A stretch of 64,000 bases of DNA from positions 34,321,263 through 34,385,262 of the forward strand of contig CM055828.1 in assembly GCA_029582265.1 (NCBI GenBank), read 5' to 3'. The notes beneath the pieces were generated by a model, which saw only the letters and a list, made by a program, of their open reading frames with translations, did no database searches and was not told the origin of the DNA. The DNA comes from Zoroaster sp. YZ-2022 (taxonomy: Eukaryota; Echinodermata; Asteroidea; Forcipulatida; Zoroasteridae). Below are positions 1 to 12,106 of the stretch, piece after piece (positions within the stretch are counted from its first letter, which is position 1; every line of letters begins with the position of its first letter). The translations under genes were made by a program, and so were the position numbers.

Positions 1-1439
1 GGCAGTACATGCCATCACCAAGAACTTGGGGGGAGGGGGCAGACATTTTATTCTAAAATTACCGATTCCAATGACACTAAATCGTACATACAGAGCGTAC
101 ATTTATTATAAATGCAGATTGATTCTGTTTTCTTATCAACAAAGGATCATGGTTGGGTTCATTTACACTGAAGTCATTTCACTTATTACATGTGTAAGAC
201 CATGTACACTCATTTCTAGATTGTTTACAAGTAGGTTAAACAGGTCAACAAAGTGGTTTCAATTGTGGGGGAGGGAAGTGTGTAACCACAAAAGTCAAGT
301 TATGAAACCCAACAGACAGTTAAAATAAATATGTATTTCATTGCTTTATTAGCAATTTACAAGCATCCATACAACTCTTTGATTATTTCAATGTCTAACA
401 ATTTATGTACAAAATGGCATCTGATCTTTACAGACATTTTGCCAATCATGTGTACAACCTTGAAAAGTTAAAAATCAATGTATAATTTGTTTTCAAATTT
501 TATAAATAACTTTTTAATTATTTGCAGTATAGGTGAAAACAAAGACAGTTTATAAGCATGTCACAATAAGGAGATGCTTGATTACAGTGTCATTACCATT
601 GTCACTTTATCATTATATTTTTGTTATAAACTTAACCTGAAAATGAAGTAGGCCTATATTATAAATAAAGATTAAATTTATTTTTGTACAAGACTTAATA
701 CCAAGAGATAAATACCAATGTTGGCTTCATTTAAATCTAAAATTTAAAGGTTTTTCCATAAACAAAGTGAAAAGGGCAACCAATTATCAGATTTGATCCA
801 GTGGATATAATTACATTTAATTTTGTTTGAATTGGGAATTATTTACTTTTTGACAAAAACTCTTCTGCGGGGGGCAGTGGAAGATGGAAAGCACGGATGC
901 AAGCTTTCTTCCAACTTTATCATGTAGTAGTTATAAGCTTGTTTTCTAATGAAAGGCTAATTAGCCGAAGGAAAGGAAAGGGGAATATTTATATGGTCTT
1001 CCATGCTTCAGTGTCTTCAGTAACCCCCAACCTCCCAAACAATTTAACACACACTTCCTGCTCTTTGAATTTGCAGCCAAGTTTAATCCAGTTACTATAC
1101 ATGTAGTCCCCTTCTACCCTAAATCAACTTTGTGACTTTATGCCCATAATAACGTTGAATAGGTTGATCTGGCTACCTACAACCCTGGCAAACTATTTTC
1201 ATATGAGTGATTTTACATGTTGATTTATCATCTAGCATGGTTTTTGAAAAGCATGTGTTGGGCTAGTGTCAATATTTAAAATAAAATACTTTGTGTTACA
1301 AGTTAATTTCTAATTTACTGCTTAAATCTCACAACATTTCCAAGTTCTACAGCCAATATCTCAAGAACTAAATGACCTATTAGAAAACAAAAACACAATT
1401 GAATTCCTTACATTAATAGCTTGTAAATTCTTGTGAAAT
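1..1439. other. AT-rich stretch without recognisable gene
   Basis: Both strands show only short ORFs with stop-rich, low-complexity AT composition. I see no protein family, no RNA gene and no clear element ends. Confidence 0.5.
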
Positions 1440-1760
1440 GAGTTACCATAAATGCTTGCCAATGGTCCAATTAGTGGCACACGAAGTAACGATTTTACAA
1501 ATTTTAAAAGGTCATATCTCATAGCTTCAATTTAATGTATAAGTTGACAAATTTGTTATTTTTTCATAATCATGAGGAGGTCATATATGACCTTCAAACC
1601 ACCTAATGTGACCTTTACTTCCTGTCCAAACAGGAAGTTCAAATTCAACACATTCTAACGCAAAATTGATATGTCTTTTGAATATGAAATTGATATTGTT
1701 ATTATAAAAGATGATAAACCCTTGCACAATATGATATTGACATCATCGATGATAATTTGA
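1440..1760. repeat. Dispersed repeat also present (opposite orientation) near 38.8-39.5 kb
   Basis: Phrases such as tgacctttacttcctgtcc and ttgaaccggaagttga recur here as reverse complements of sequence in the intron at about 38.88-39.4 kb. This points to an unnamed interspersed repeat shared by the two places. The ends are not defined and the similarity was judged by eye. Confidence 0.35.
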
Positions 1761-1842
1761 TTGAACCGGAAGTTGACTCGAACACCGTGTGTTTGTTCTA
1801 ACAAACACTTAAGCTCTAGTTTCCCCTTTTTTTGTTTTACAG

Positions 1843-1982
1843 ACACAACCGTTAGAAGGCTGATACGGAAAGATATCGGTCGCTGCCGGCGGACGTACTT
1901 GAGCGATCCTGCCACCAAGAATCCAAACACAAATGCCAGGGATATTTTCAAGAGAGCGAGAAGACATGAACCTTTGACACAG
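1843..1982 (+). CDS. Possible orphan exon, unknown protein
   Basis: A strong pyrimidine tract plus acag precedes position 1843, and a gtgggt donor follows 1982. The 140-nt interval is open and needs one base from an upstream exon. It encodes a basic peptide beginning TVRRLIRKDIGRCRRTYLSD and ending HEPLTQ. Its GC-rich codons stand out from the AT-rich surroundings. No family is recognised and no partner exon was found on either side. It may be one exon of a gene lying mostly outside the window, or a chance ORF inside a repeat. Confidence 0.25.
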
Positions 1983-4799
1983 GTGGGTCAGGCTATTGGG
2001 ACGGGGGGGTCGATGTCCCAACAGATTAAAGCGGGGGCATCATGCATACCACCATCACCATTCCTTTCTTTATGGCACAACGAGCTCAGAACGATAAGAT
2101 TCCATGGCGTGGGCGGATCCAGGGAGGCACATACTGGTTAAAGGTCGCACACATACTGGTTAATGTAAAATGCATGGTGATAATAATGGGAGAACTGTCC
2201 CATTTCTCCCCTCCCTAGATTGGTCTGACGATTGTCTAAGGTGATACTACGTTGCAATTTGTGATCCCAAAATATTGTTTCTTGGGGCTAATTTCATAGA
2301 GCTAAAGCAGATAGAGCAGTTTACCGGAACAATTTGCTGAGCAGGTTACGTTGGTAACCAGCCAAACATCGTGCAAAATCTGTGTACGTTGGCTGGTTTT
2401 CACGGTGTTTTAATATAATGCTTAGCAAATTAGCAAAATCCTGTGCTTATCAACGGCTCTATGAAAATGCCGCTGGACGAGGCGGGCTATAAAATGGGTG
2501 ATTCAGTCAGATTTCAATTGACAGATGCCAATCAAAATTCGTCATTGACCAATCAGATTATTTCGTTGAGTGTAGGAGTGTGCGTGCTGCGCGTAAAACA
2601 CCCGTATAAAAAGGATATAATTAGGCTATCTCAGAAAAGCTCGATTACAAGTGCGATTTACAAACTATAACGTACTGGGTAATTTGATAAGGATTGCTAT
2701 ATGCTCAGTGCACATCGTAGCCCTCTAGCGGTGAATTAGCACCCAGTGTCTTGATGATAGCCACTTTGGCATCATACGAGCGCTGTGCGTACACGTTATG
2801 TGCGTATTTGTAGTACTATGCGCGCGTGTACTTCTACCAGCCAATGATCGCTGGAGATATTCCGCGCGTACGCACATCGACTGCAAAATACGCCAAACAC
2901 GACGCAATATCGCTGCCCTTTCGCCCGAGTGCGGCTATAAGCCAGGCACTTCGTGTATGACGTCACCAAGTGCAGGCTCATCACATGAGGCCCATTTACG
3001 AATTCTCAATTCGTAAAAAAATGAACTTACGGAGAGGTTAATAAAATTCAAACAATAAACAGAAATTTTTGGTTGCAAACTGATGTTTTATAGGTATAAT
3101 ATACTGCAAACACTGTGACTCAATATAAGCACGCACATGTGTGCATATTGTTTATGTTTGCAAATGGGTTCTCAACTGGGCGCCGCGCAATACCAGATCA
3201 AACACAGTGACGTCAGACACGAAGCGCCTGGCTTATGGCCGCACTCCCTTTCGCCCACCGTACAGTTGTCTAACAACATGTGCCCTCAACAGCTCAATGC
3301 ACGGTGCGAACAGCTTGACCGAGATACAACGCGCGCGTAGTGACTAGTAGTCTATGGACATTATTAATCGAAAGCCCCCGACTTGATATACACGTATCCC
3401 AAGTTGAACAATTCGTTTTTAGTGGGTCCTTGCTCTTCGGTGAATCAGAAGCTGCCAGACCGTGCACCGAGACTGAATCGCAACATACGGTGACGAACCA
3501 GAGGTTGACAAAACCCATCATATCTTATTACTGCGTCAAATTTGATGTGACATTTTGAAACCCGTACCTTGCCGGCCATAATCCCACAGATGTGATCAAA
3601 CCGTTGGTTTGATCCATCCCTGAGTTAAAAGGGTGTGTGCGAGACAAGTTTTAATTTAAACCATGTCACACATTTGGAGTGTCCTGGGATATCAAGGATT
3701 TCAAGACAGGCAACAGTGTGCTTGTTTACATGTGTTTCTATAAGTCTTTACATTTTTTGATCTTGACATAACAGATGAATCAGATTACAGATGCTGTAGA
3801 ATCTTTAGGCCAACTTAAAATAACCCAAAACAATTTCTACTGACATTTTACAAAATAGAGTTAGCGGTTTATAGTGCATGTGCTGTCATTGAAAACAATC
3901 AAGCTTTTGCCAAGGACAGATCCAGGGCGGTATCGAGTGGCAAAAGGGTCCATGCTTTCAACTTTTTTTTCCCCCAACGCCGCACTTCCCTAATATTTTC
4001 GGCGGCTGGGTTGGGAAAATAAAAGGTTCACAATTGCATCGAGCAAACATACTTTTATAGCAAACGTGCCTTGTTCCTGGAAACACTCATGTTGCATCAA
4101 GAGAGTGCATCAAAGCCAACTCACACGGGCCGGGGCTCCCCTCCGTGAATGACTTCATGCACGCTTCACACTTGAAAGTCCGCTTCGCCAGCATTTGGGC
4201 CCCAAACCTTTGGTTCCGTCTAGATCCGCCCTTGAGTTTGTGCTTGCACCAATATTTTGACCTTTGACCAATTTACAAAAAATCACCCTTGTATTAGCCA
4301 ACAATCATGTAGATGTTGTTGTGTTTTGTTTAGGACTTATAACAATAGATAACAATGGGTCCTCGGTTGGCAGTTATTGTTTGCAAATGTCCTCGGTTTA
4401 AAAACGATGTACAAATCAAATGGGAGATGGCTAAACAAGTTGAAGTCCAACAATAAAGGGAACAAAAGAGAGGAACGATGGAAGGTCCTCGGTTTACACT
4501 TCAAACAAACGCGTAGACGTAAGTGTAGACGTAAGAGAACCCATTTTGTTTTACATTTTTGGACCTCGTGATTTTCTGAATTCTTGACAAAAGTGGATTC
4601 GGACAAAAGTGGTTAGGCCTATTAAACAATCATTGCGGGAAGTTTATTGATGCTTTTTGACTGAGAATATGCTGACTATCTAGTTTGTGTGGCCGTCGGG
4701 TGCCAATTTTCGGTTAACCGGTTAACCGGTTAACCGACCGTGACAGTTTCGTTTAAACAGTTAGCGAACTAACCGGCAACTCCAGCCCCATTTTTCAAT
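1983..4799. other. Intergenic, no gene recognised
   Basis: Only short ORFs in overlapping frames are present. The stretch 2700-3350 is richer in GC and CpG than its surroundings but has no recognisable protein. Three tandem CGGTTAAC-like units sit at 4711-4736, just before the assembly gap. Confidence 0.45.
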
Positions 4800-5299
4800 N
4801 NNNNNNNNNNNNNNNNNNNNNNNNNNNNNNNNNNNNNNNNNNNNNNNNNNNNNNNNNNNNNNNNNNNNNNNNNNNNNNNNNNNNNNNNNNNNNNNNNNNN
4901 NNNNNNNNNNNNNNNNNNNNNNNNNNNNNNNNNNNNNNNNNNNNNNNNNNNNNNNNNNNNNNNNNNNNNNNNNNNNNNNNNNNNNNNNNNNNNNNNNNNN
5001 NNNNNNNNNNNNNNNNNNNNNNNNNNNNNNNNNNNNNNNNNNNNNNNNNNNNNNNNNNNNNNNNNNNNNNNNNNNNNNNNNNNNNNNNNNNNNNNNNNNN
5101 NNNNNNNNNNNNNNNNNNNNNNNNNNNNNNNNNNNNNNNNNNNNNNNNNNNNNNNNNNNNNNNNNNNNNNNNNNNNNNNNNNNNNNNNNNNNNNNNNNNN
5201 NNNNNNNNNNNNNNNNNNNNNNNNNNNNNNNNNNNNNNNNNNNNNNNNNNNNNNNNNNNNNNNNNNNNNNNNNNNNNNNNNNNNNNNNNNNNNNNNNNN
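4800..5299. other. Assembly gap (500 N)
   Basis: Exactly 500 undetermined bases, which is a conventional placeholder length, so the real gap size is unknown. Any ORF running through it is meaningless inside the gap. Confidence 0.99.
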
Positions 5300-5598
5300 T
5301 GGTATGGTGTAATAAGCTCACAGAGATAGGATGGCGCAGAGTCAGTAACACATTTATAGGCAATAGTCAATGTTTTGAAATCAATCCGGTCTCGAACGGG
5401 AAGCCAGTGAAGCTGTCGTAGGAGAGGGGACACATGGTCATACTTTTTAGCCTTGAAAATTAATTTTGCAGCACGATTTTGAAGCCGTTGAAGACGTTTG
5501 ATCTCTTTGCTAGAGGATCCTTGGAGAAGTGAATTTGCATAGTCCAAACCTGGTTCCATGCCCTGTTGATCATATGACGATATGGCTCCTTTAATCAA
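5300..5598 (-). pseudogene. Non-LTR retrotransposon ORF2 C-terminal fragment (CR1/L2-like)
   Basis: The minus-strand frame encodes the region that follows the reverse transcriptase core in CR1/L2-type elements. The motif LQRLQNRAAKLIFKAKKYDH is followed by SPLLRQLHWLPVRDRIDFK and KTLTIAYKCVTDSAPSYL. The reading frame enters the assembly gap at 5299, so the rest of the element is hidden. The upstream RT core is not adjacent on the visible side (above 5598), so this looks like a 5'-truncated copy. The family call rests on this conserved tail motif alone. Confidence 0.75.
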
Positions 5599-6514
5599 GG
5601 CGTAGGCGGCATGCGTATTTGTTTTTTACACCCAGCAACGGGTTTTGTGCGCATTTCGTCCTTGTGTCAAGACTATGAACCCATTCAGCACGCATGCGCG
5701 CGAAGGGAATTTCGACACGCAAAAAAAACCTACCATCAACGGAGAGGGAATGGCTCCATGAGTTCCACTGCAGAGCGCCATGGTCGACTGCAGCTTGGAG
5801 TTTTCTATCGTCGCGCGCCTGGGGTTTCGTAGTCTCTCTCTCAAGACCGGAATTGGCACTTTTACTGCACAAAACCCGTCGCTGCGGTGTAAAACAAATA
5901 TACGCAGGCGGCATCTGGGAAAGTATACACCATGCACGTTGAAACCCCAATGCGCTGCTGGTATACTGAGATGACGTGTGCGACTTGACGAAAGGCTACT
6001 TTCAAGGTTGACACGAACCGCTATCGTGGGTGACCGTGTTTTTTCTGCAGACAATAATTGCCGTTAAACACTCCCCCGTTATATTTCCAGAAGATAGTCC
6101 ATAGTCCGAGAAATTCAGTGCATGAAACCATTACTGTATAACATGTACGCACTGGTCGCTGTGCTCTCTGGATAGCCTGTACATGTAATAGGGCCCACAC
6201 ACGTATAATACCGAGAGAGCAACACCACATCTATGGGTACGGCCCGGGTGCGAGCTACGACGGCCTTGTACACGTTCAAAGAATGTCACACAAATTTTTT
6301 TTCATTATAATTTATAAGCTTCTAATAATGGCACGACACGTTGAGCATTATTTTGCAACATCAGCAATTACAGCAAAGTGGGAGTTGAGTACCCTTTTTA
6401 CTATAATTTACCATATAAACCATCAAACCAACAAGGCCGGCAAATTTTAATGTATTGCTAAAAACATGAGGCCGACGTCATTCCGTTGGGCACAGTTTTG
6501 ATTCACCACTACGG
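5599..6514. other. Intergenic, no gene recognised
   Basis: Overlapping short ORFs on both strands at 5600-6050 are mutually exclusive shadows with no recognisable domain. Nothing else is supported. Confidence 0.4.
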
Positions 6515-6794
6515 GTACACTGTAAAGAATGGTATTTACAATCCAAACACATTTCTAAGCACTTAGCTTGTACTCACTTTTTTTTCACATGTTTAGCCTA
6601 AAATATGTTTAGATTGTGCTTTTCTGTGATGTGTGTTTGAATGCTAAATACCGTATGAACAGGTGTCAAAAAGCTAAGCACGTTTAGCTTTGTGGCATGT
6701 ACAGAGGATGGCCGTTTAGTATTTAAACGCATTCCTTAAACGCCTTTATTTTGCGCGTGTTTAAATTCTAAACAACATTTTTTTCAGTGTACCA
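6515..6794. mobile_element. Putative short TIR element (MITE)
   Basis: The left end reads gggtacactgtaaagaatgg. The right end reads as its imperfect reverse complement (catttttttcagtgtacc), giving terminal inverted repeats that begin GGTACACTG. The interior is AT-rich and repeats Taagca/tttag-type words. No ORF is present, so this would be a non-autonomous DNA transposon. The flanking target duplication is unclear. Confidence 0.45.
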
Positions 6795-7084
6795 ATCCCA
6801 AAAGCCTGAATTGCTTGCATTTTAGCGAAATCACGAAAACATTGGCTAACGGTACAATGCTACATTATAGAACGCATTGACATATCAAGGGGGTGGGAGG
6901 AGGGGGAGGGGGTTAGGTATGTTCGCCGGCGGCGCCAATAATATAACTCTACCACAGGTGTATTGGGGATGTAAACTAACAATAATCCAAGAACACTCAA
7001 ATGGCTTTATTTTGGGTAAGGTATATGATCGGTAAAGCTGAAAAGCTGACGATGGTATTAATCTCCCATAGAATTCATTTCGTA

Positions 7085-7240
7085 TGAAGTGCTGTCAGTT
7101 TTAATTTGCAGGTCGAATTTCATGTTAGAATGAACACAGTTTTCATTTGTTTTATGTATATCTTGATTCAAAGAAAGTAAGCATACTCATATTGAAGAAG
7201 TTTTGCCAACATTACCGATGCCGTACCTTCCTTTTAGTAT
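7085..7240. repeat. Flanking duplicated segment, left copy (beside the lectin gene)
   Basis: This segment shares an ordered set of words with 8938-9180 on the other side of the lectin gene: gctgtcagttttaa, then agtaagcatactc, then gtaccttc. The two copies are diverged. They suggest an ancient local duplication bracketing 7720-8466. Confidence 0.45.
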
Positions 7241-7667
7241 GATAACATTATTTACAATAATAACGTAGTTAAAGTGCTGTCTTTTTGACTCGCTACCGTA
7301 TCTTTACTGTCTCACAAAACACAGTTTCAACTTGATGATGTCATCCAGATGTCCTGCACATTACGGTTACATAGGCGTCTCTGTGGTGTTCTTGAAGTCA
7401 CTGTTTTGTTCGTCAGTCGTCCATGTTGTGTTGTATTTGTTCACTCCCAAAACATGTTTTTGTATCCCAACAATAATTGTATTTTATTACTATGACCACA
7501 ATGAGTCTTTTCCTCCACGTCGTTATTGTAGAGGTAGCCCTAATCCCAGCTGAGTTCGTTTAAGTTAAAAAATCAGAGTAAAACGAGCCACAACTAATTA
7601 ATGTGTTATAACTCGGTGCTGAATACAGAAGTGAATATGTGAACAGTGATACTTGCTTAAAATTAAA

Positions 7668-7673
7668 TTTATT
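7668..7673 (-). promoter_or_regulatory. Candidate polyadenylation signal of the lectin gene
   Basis: AATAAA on the minus strand, 47 nt downstream of the lectin TAA stop. Its position is suitable for a short 3' UTR. Confidence 0.45.
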
Positions 7674-7719
7674 CAGTCTGAATAAGTTTCTTGTAATGTC
7701 AATTTGTGATCTCACTTTC

Positions 7720-8466
7720 TTAATAGCGCTCATAGAAGAAGCAGTTTTCGGATTGCTTGAAATCGGTGACGGCAGCGTCGAATTGGGTTGCGTTGTTAAG
7801 CTGACAGATCTTCTCATCAGCTTTCTTCAAGAGATTGAAGGAGCGGCATAGAGGCTCCGCCCAGCACGCAAGACCACACTCAATGGACTCCTTGACCGGG
7901 TAGCTCTTGATCTCATGGTTGAGCAGACACAGATGCGGTACGAGGTTGAAACTCGTGGCAGGACGGCTGCGGCAGGAAACTGCTTCCATTTCACAGGCAA
8001 CAAATTTGGCTTCATCACATTCTTTGTCTCCCCATTTACCGCCAAACTTTTCTGCCATTCTGACACATTCCTCATAAGAAGATCCCGGTTCACCGTACAC
8101 CCAGTTCTTGTAGGCAGGATCGCCCTTTTCACCTGAGCAGATCAGTTTCCCCGTATCATCAACATCTTTACAGCCAATCCACAGTTCTAAGTCGGCTGTA
8201 GTTTGATTGCCAAATTCTTCCATCCGCATTTTCATTTCTTGCCAAATGAACTCTTGTTCTATTTGTGAGTTTGGGACGACCATGCGTGCCCCGAGCCGGT
8301 CGCAAGCCTTCGAAGCTTCGGTCCAATTCATTTTCCTGGGCAGTAAGATATAGCACGAGTCTTGCCAAGTCAGCCAGCCAGGAGGGCACGCGGCTTGGAG
8401 CGCCTCAACGATAATAAAGATAAGAATATATACCAGAATATTCTTGGGAGCAATAAATGCTGACAT
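7720..8466 (-). CDS. Secreted C-type lectin with C-terminal PAN/apple domain
   Basis: An uninterrupted 248-residue protein. Residues 1-26 form a hydrophobic signal peptide, with cleavage likely near the AA-C at 25-27. Residues 27 to about 163 are a C-type lectin-like domain: it opens CPPGW, contains the NWTEASKACDRLGARMVVP helix region and the ELWIGCKD core, and closes with WGDKECDEAKFVACE. The calcium/sugar motif reads EPG rather than EPN or QPD, and WND is WGD, so canonical sugar binding is uncertain. Residues about 165-248 are Cys-rich and match a PAN/apple pattern (ECGLACWAEPLCRSFN, then KICQLN and a final Cys). NxT sites occur near residues 46, 86 and 223. The start is chosen because the signal peptide follows directly. 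A secreted recognition or immune role is inferred. Having a signal peptide, CTLD and PAN in one exon is unusual for metazoan CTLDs. Confidence 0.9.
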   Translation of the reverse strand: MSAFIAPKNILVYILIFIIVEALQAACPPGWLTWQDSCYILLPRKMNWTEASKACDRLGARMVVPNSQIEQEFIWQEMKMRMEEFGNQTTADLELWIGCKDVDDTGKLICSGEKGDPAYKNWVYGEPGSSYEECVRMAEKFGGKWGDKECDEAKFVACEMEAVSCRSRPATSFNLVPHLCLLNHEIKSYPVKESIECGLACWAEPLCRSFNLLKKADEKICQLNNATQFDAAVTDFKQSENCFFYERY

Positions 8467-8937
8467 CTTGGTATCAAAGACAAAGCTTCTCGATATTCAA
8501 AGATATTAATCTGATTCTCCGTGCCCAGAATGTAAGAAATACGTCTGTCTTGTCTTCCCGATGATTATATTGTGTATCTGTGTTTAGATTGTTTTAATAG
8601 CAAAATTATATGACGTTTCATCCGTCAACAACCATCTGTTGACTAACCGTTAAGAAACAAGCATTCGGTACTGGAACAAGTAGCCTATATGCCGTTGACT
8701 TCAATGGGCTCATTGTTGTCTTTTGTTATTTTACGGGCAATCTTCCAGCGACTGTACAATGAGAACACGTTAAAGAGATACCTGTGTACGGAAACCATAT
8801 ACCAGTGACATTTTAAAATAAGTCTTAAAAGTAAGGCGGGGGATTGTTTATTCACAAATAACAAAATGGTGGAATTTGAATGTGAATCTTATTTAGTGTG
8901 AAGCTGATGCTGATTTACATCTAGTTCCATTAGTTCA
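8467..8937. other. Presumed promoter side of the lectin gene
   Basis: This lies upstream of the minus-strand lectin start. I could not identify a clear TATA box or other motif, and no other gene is present. Confidence 0.35.
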
Positions 8938-9180
8938 TCTGAGGAGCTGTCAGTTTTAAGAAAAGTAAAATAACGTCCAGTTTGAATTTAGGAAAGAGTA
9001 CTCTTTCTGAATGCATCTGAATACATCTGAATGCATTTTCACTATTTTCTCGTTAATGACACAGTGTAATAAGCTGAAACATTCACAGGTTGGTTGTGAT
9101 TCGAAGAGAGTAAGCATACTCGTAGAACGAGTATTGTCAACATATCAATATTGTACCTTCTCTTTATTAAGTCGATCTGA
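8938..9180. repeat. Flanking duplicated segment, right copy (beside the lectin gene)
   Basis: Diverged partner of 7085-7240, in the same order and orientation. See that entry. Confidence 0.45.
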
Positions 9181-10139
9181 ATTTATGTAGAAATATTATC
9201 ATTTCTAATATGTTTCCTTTTTAAGAAAGATAGTCCTTGTTTATAATACACAAAATTAACAAACAGATAAGATATTTGTTTTTAAATTATTAAATTGTTT
9301 TAATTTTGCTTAAATTATTATTTAAAATAAATTCGAATAAAAATATTTTTAATGGTGACATAGATTTTTAGTCAGCTTTCTAAGAAACGAAAAAAAAAAC
9401 GATCAATGACATTTTTTCTTAGCGGGAATATGGACTAACAATTTTTTACAAACAATGAGCAAGCACCTGTTGCTTATAATATTTACCCTATGAAGTAATT
9501 ATGATAATTGTCTTTATTTGAATAAATACATTCCACACAAACTACAGAGAAACTGACAATTTTTTCTCAGATTGGAATGTGTAGCCACAGGGTCAGTGAG
9601 GGATCTGGGGGGGAGGGGGTCAAAGGAGGCATGTGTACGCCCACATTTCTGATAATCAACCGTGTACACTATTTCCAAATAGACCTTATGTCCAAATTTG
9701 GGGGACCGTGTGCACCCTATTGGTCGTATGTCCCTATTTTCTGCCTCCTTGCATGATCAGACCTTTGTTTAGGATACATATTCTTATGTAAAATGAGTTT
9801 CTGTCAGCACTAATAGAAATCAAATTATTACACATGTACAAACCTATGTAAATATTGGTCTGAAACTGCAATGTATTTTCATAATTTTCCTATAAATGCA
9901 AAGAATATTGATTTTGGTTTTTGATTTTGTGATCCTCATCATGACTTCGAGCCTGCTCAAGACAGAGGGCAAGTCCGTATCAAGCAGTGGGCGGATCCAG
10001 AAATGAAATGGGAGGGGGGCTTAAATTGTAAAATTTCCTTTTCCTCGAAATTGACTATTTAAAATAAAAAGCGATAAGCGTGGGGATGGCTTCTATTGGG
10101 TTTTAGTGCATACATAGGGGAGGGGCTAATGACGGTGGC
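9181..10139. other. Intergenic, AT-rich
   Basis: Very AT-rich at 9230-9360, then G-rich patches near 9607 and 10010. No gene is recognised. Confidence 0.4.
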
Positions 10140-11036
10140 CCCTTTACAGTAGCGGAGTTCGCCAAAGTGAAATCCACCCTGAAGCAGGGGAAAAGTGCTG
10201 GGCCGGACGGCATACCCCCAGAGGTCCTTAGGAACTGCGACCTTGACGACATCATCCTGGAGATCTGCAACCTTGCTCTGATGAAAAACAACCAGCCCGA
10301 TATATGGTCTCTTTCTAACATCATCCCAGTGCCTAAATCTGGAGATCTCTCAAAGCCAGATAACTACCGTGGCATCAGTCTGACATGTATCATTGCAAAG
10401 ATGTACAACCGCATGATACTGAACCGGATACGGGGCTCCATCGACCCCCACTTGAGAGACAATCAAAATGGATTTCGAGAAGGGAGATCCACCGTAACCC
10501 AGATCTTGGCCTTAAGGAGGATCATCGAGGAGGTGCTGTGTTTTATTGATTTCAAGAAAGCATTTGACTCAATACACAGAGGCGTGATGATGAAAATACT
10601 TAAAGCTTACGGTGTCCCTCCCAATTTACTCAGGGCCATAGGGACCATGTACACGGGTACAAGAGCCAAGGTGACGACCCCAGACGGCAACAGCAAGGAG
10701 TTTGACATCCTGGCGGGGGTGTTACAAGGGGACACCCTCGCCCCCTTCCTCTTCATTATAGTCCTAGACTACGCACTAAGGCAGGCCATCAACGGACGAG
10801 AGCTCGGCTTCACTATTACACCGAAGAGGTCAAGAAGATTCCCTGCTGCAGTCCTAACGGACCTGGACTATGCGGATGATATCAGCTTGCTAACTGACCG
10901 TGTGGACCAAGCTCAGGAGCTCTTGACCAGAGTGGAGACAGAGTGTGCCAAGATTGGCCTTAGGCTAAATGCCAAGAAAACCGAGGTCATCACCTACAAC
11001 ATCCTCCCGGACCATCTACCTCTAGTAACAACAGGA
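10140..11036 (+). pseudogene. Non-LTR retrotransposon reverse transcriptase fragment
   Basis: The frame opens near 10140, without needing an ATG, and carries reverse transcriptase blocks in order: KSAGPDGIPPEVL, NIIPVPKSGDLSKPDNYRGI, NQNGFREGRSTVTQI, FIDFKKAFDSI, GVLQGDTLAPFLF, and LDYADDISLL with its catalytic Y-A-D-D. It ends in GLRLNAKKTEVITYN. About 13 residues usually found before FIDFKKAF are missing around 10531-10540, a small in-frame deletion. No endonuclease precedes it and no C-terminal region follows. It is therefore a truncated, dead copy. The style resembles RTE-like elements, but the clade is tentative. A hairpin-forming repeat abuts its 3' end. Confidence 0.88.
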
Positions 11037-11046
11037 GGCACAGTAG

Positions 11047-11155
11047 TATGTGATGAGCATCACACTACAGTTTGAGGTGGAGGTGGAGGTGGGATTGAGG
11101 TGGGATTTCCCACCTCCACCTCCACCTCAAACTGTAGTGTGATGCTCATCACATA
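11047..11155. repeat. Perfect 48-bp inverted repeat with 13-bp spacer
   Basis: The arms 11047-11094 and 11108-11155 are exact reverse complements. They include the word gaggtggaggtggaggtggg. The hairpin begins at the point where the RT reading frame degenerates. Confidence 0.9.
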
Positions 11156-11690
11156 GGTTGAGACACGTCTGGGCGGGCGCGCGCGCGTGTCCACCTCCTC
11201 CTCAAATCACTGCACACAAATTGCAGCGCGTGTCCACCTCCTCCTCAAATCACTGCACACAAATTGCACTCCTCAAATCGTGTGATGCTCCTCACATGAT
11301 TGAAATTTTTCATGATTGAAATTTTTTTTTCAAATTTTTTTTTCCAACCACAATTTTACCACTGCACACAACACTTTGTGGGCGCGCGCGTGAGACACGT
11401 CTGGGCGCGCGCGTGGAGGTGTGCTCCTCCTCCTCCTCAATGTTGGTCGTAATGCGGAACACTCTCACTGCACTGCTCCTCCTCATTGCTCCTGCTCCTC
11501 CTGCTTCTCCTCCTCCTCCTCAAAATACTGGTTGAGACACGTCTGGGCGCGCGCGTGGAGGACAAAATACTGCACAAGCTATTCAAGTATGATTTGTTAA
11601 ATATAATTTTAACACCAACAGCAATCTTTTACATCAATATATTTTACAGATGGTTTTTAAATTGGAAAACATTTGATAAACTGAAAACAT
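11156..11690. repeat. Low-complexity ctcctcctc / gcgcgcgc region
   Basis: Repeated units include tgtccacctcctcctcaaatcactg, present twice (about 11190-11265), and ttgagacacgtctgggcg, present several times through 11560. It reads as locally shuffled simple sequence without coding content. Confidence 0.6.
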
Positions 11691-11815
<125 letters not shown>

Positions 11816-11825
11816 AGTATTAATG

Positions 11826-12106
11826 CTACAATAGGGCGACACTTCATACTGCAAAATGCTATAATAGGGCGACATTTATAATAGGGCGACACCTAACTGT
11901 CGCCCTATTATTTTAGGCCAATAAATCAGGATTAAAACATTTTCTGTGTGGACAACTTACCTAATGAATACATCAACGGGCATCTTCTTTCAGAAAAAAT
12001 AAACTTGATTTGGGATTTCAGTGTGTCACGTGGACAGCTGTGAGATTGCAAATCCCGCCCTGTTATTATCTGACGGGATAAAAAATGCTATAATAGGGCG
12101 ACACAT
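11826..12106. repeat. Dispersed aatagggcgac motif cluster
   Basis: The word aatagggcgac(a/c) occurs at about 11830, 11870, 11880 and 12091, and once inverted (gtcgccctatta near 11900). The third and the inverted copy form a small hairpin. Possibly ends of a short foldback element. The function is unknown. Confidence 0.5.

Noticed and set aside
4761..5598. Two long minus-strand ORFs through 4800-5299
   Set aside because: They consist of undetermined bases; only the non-LTR tail at 5300-5598 is real sequence.
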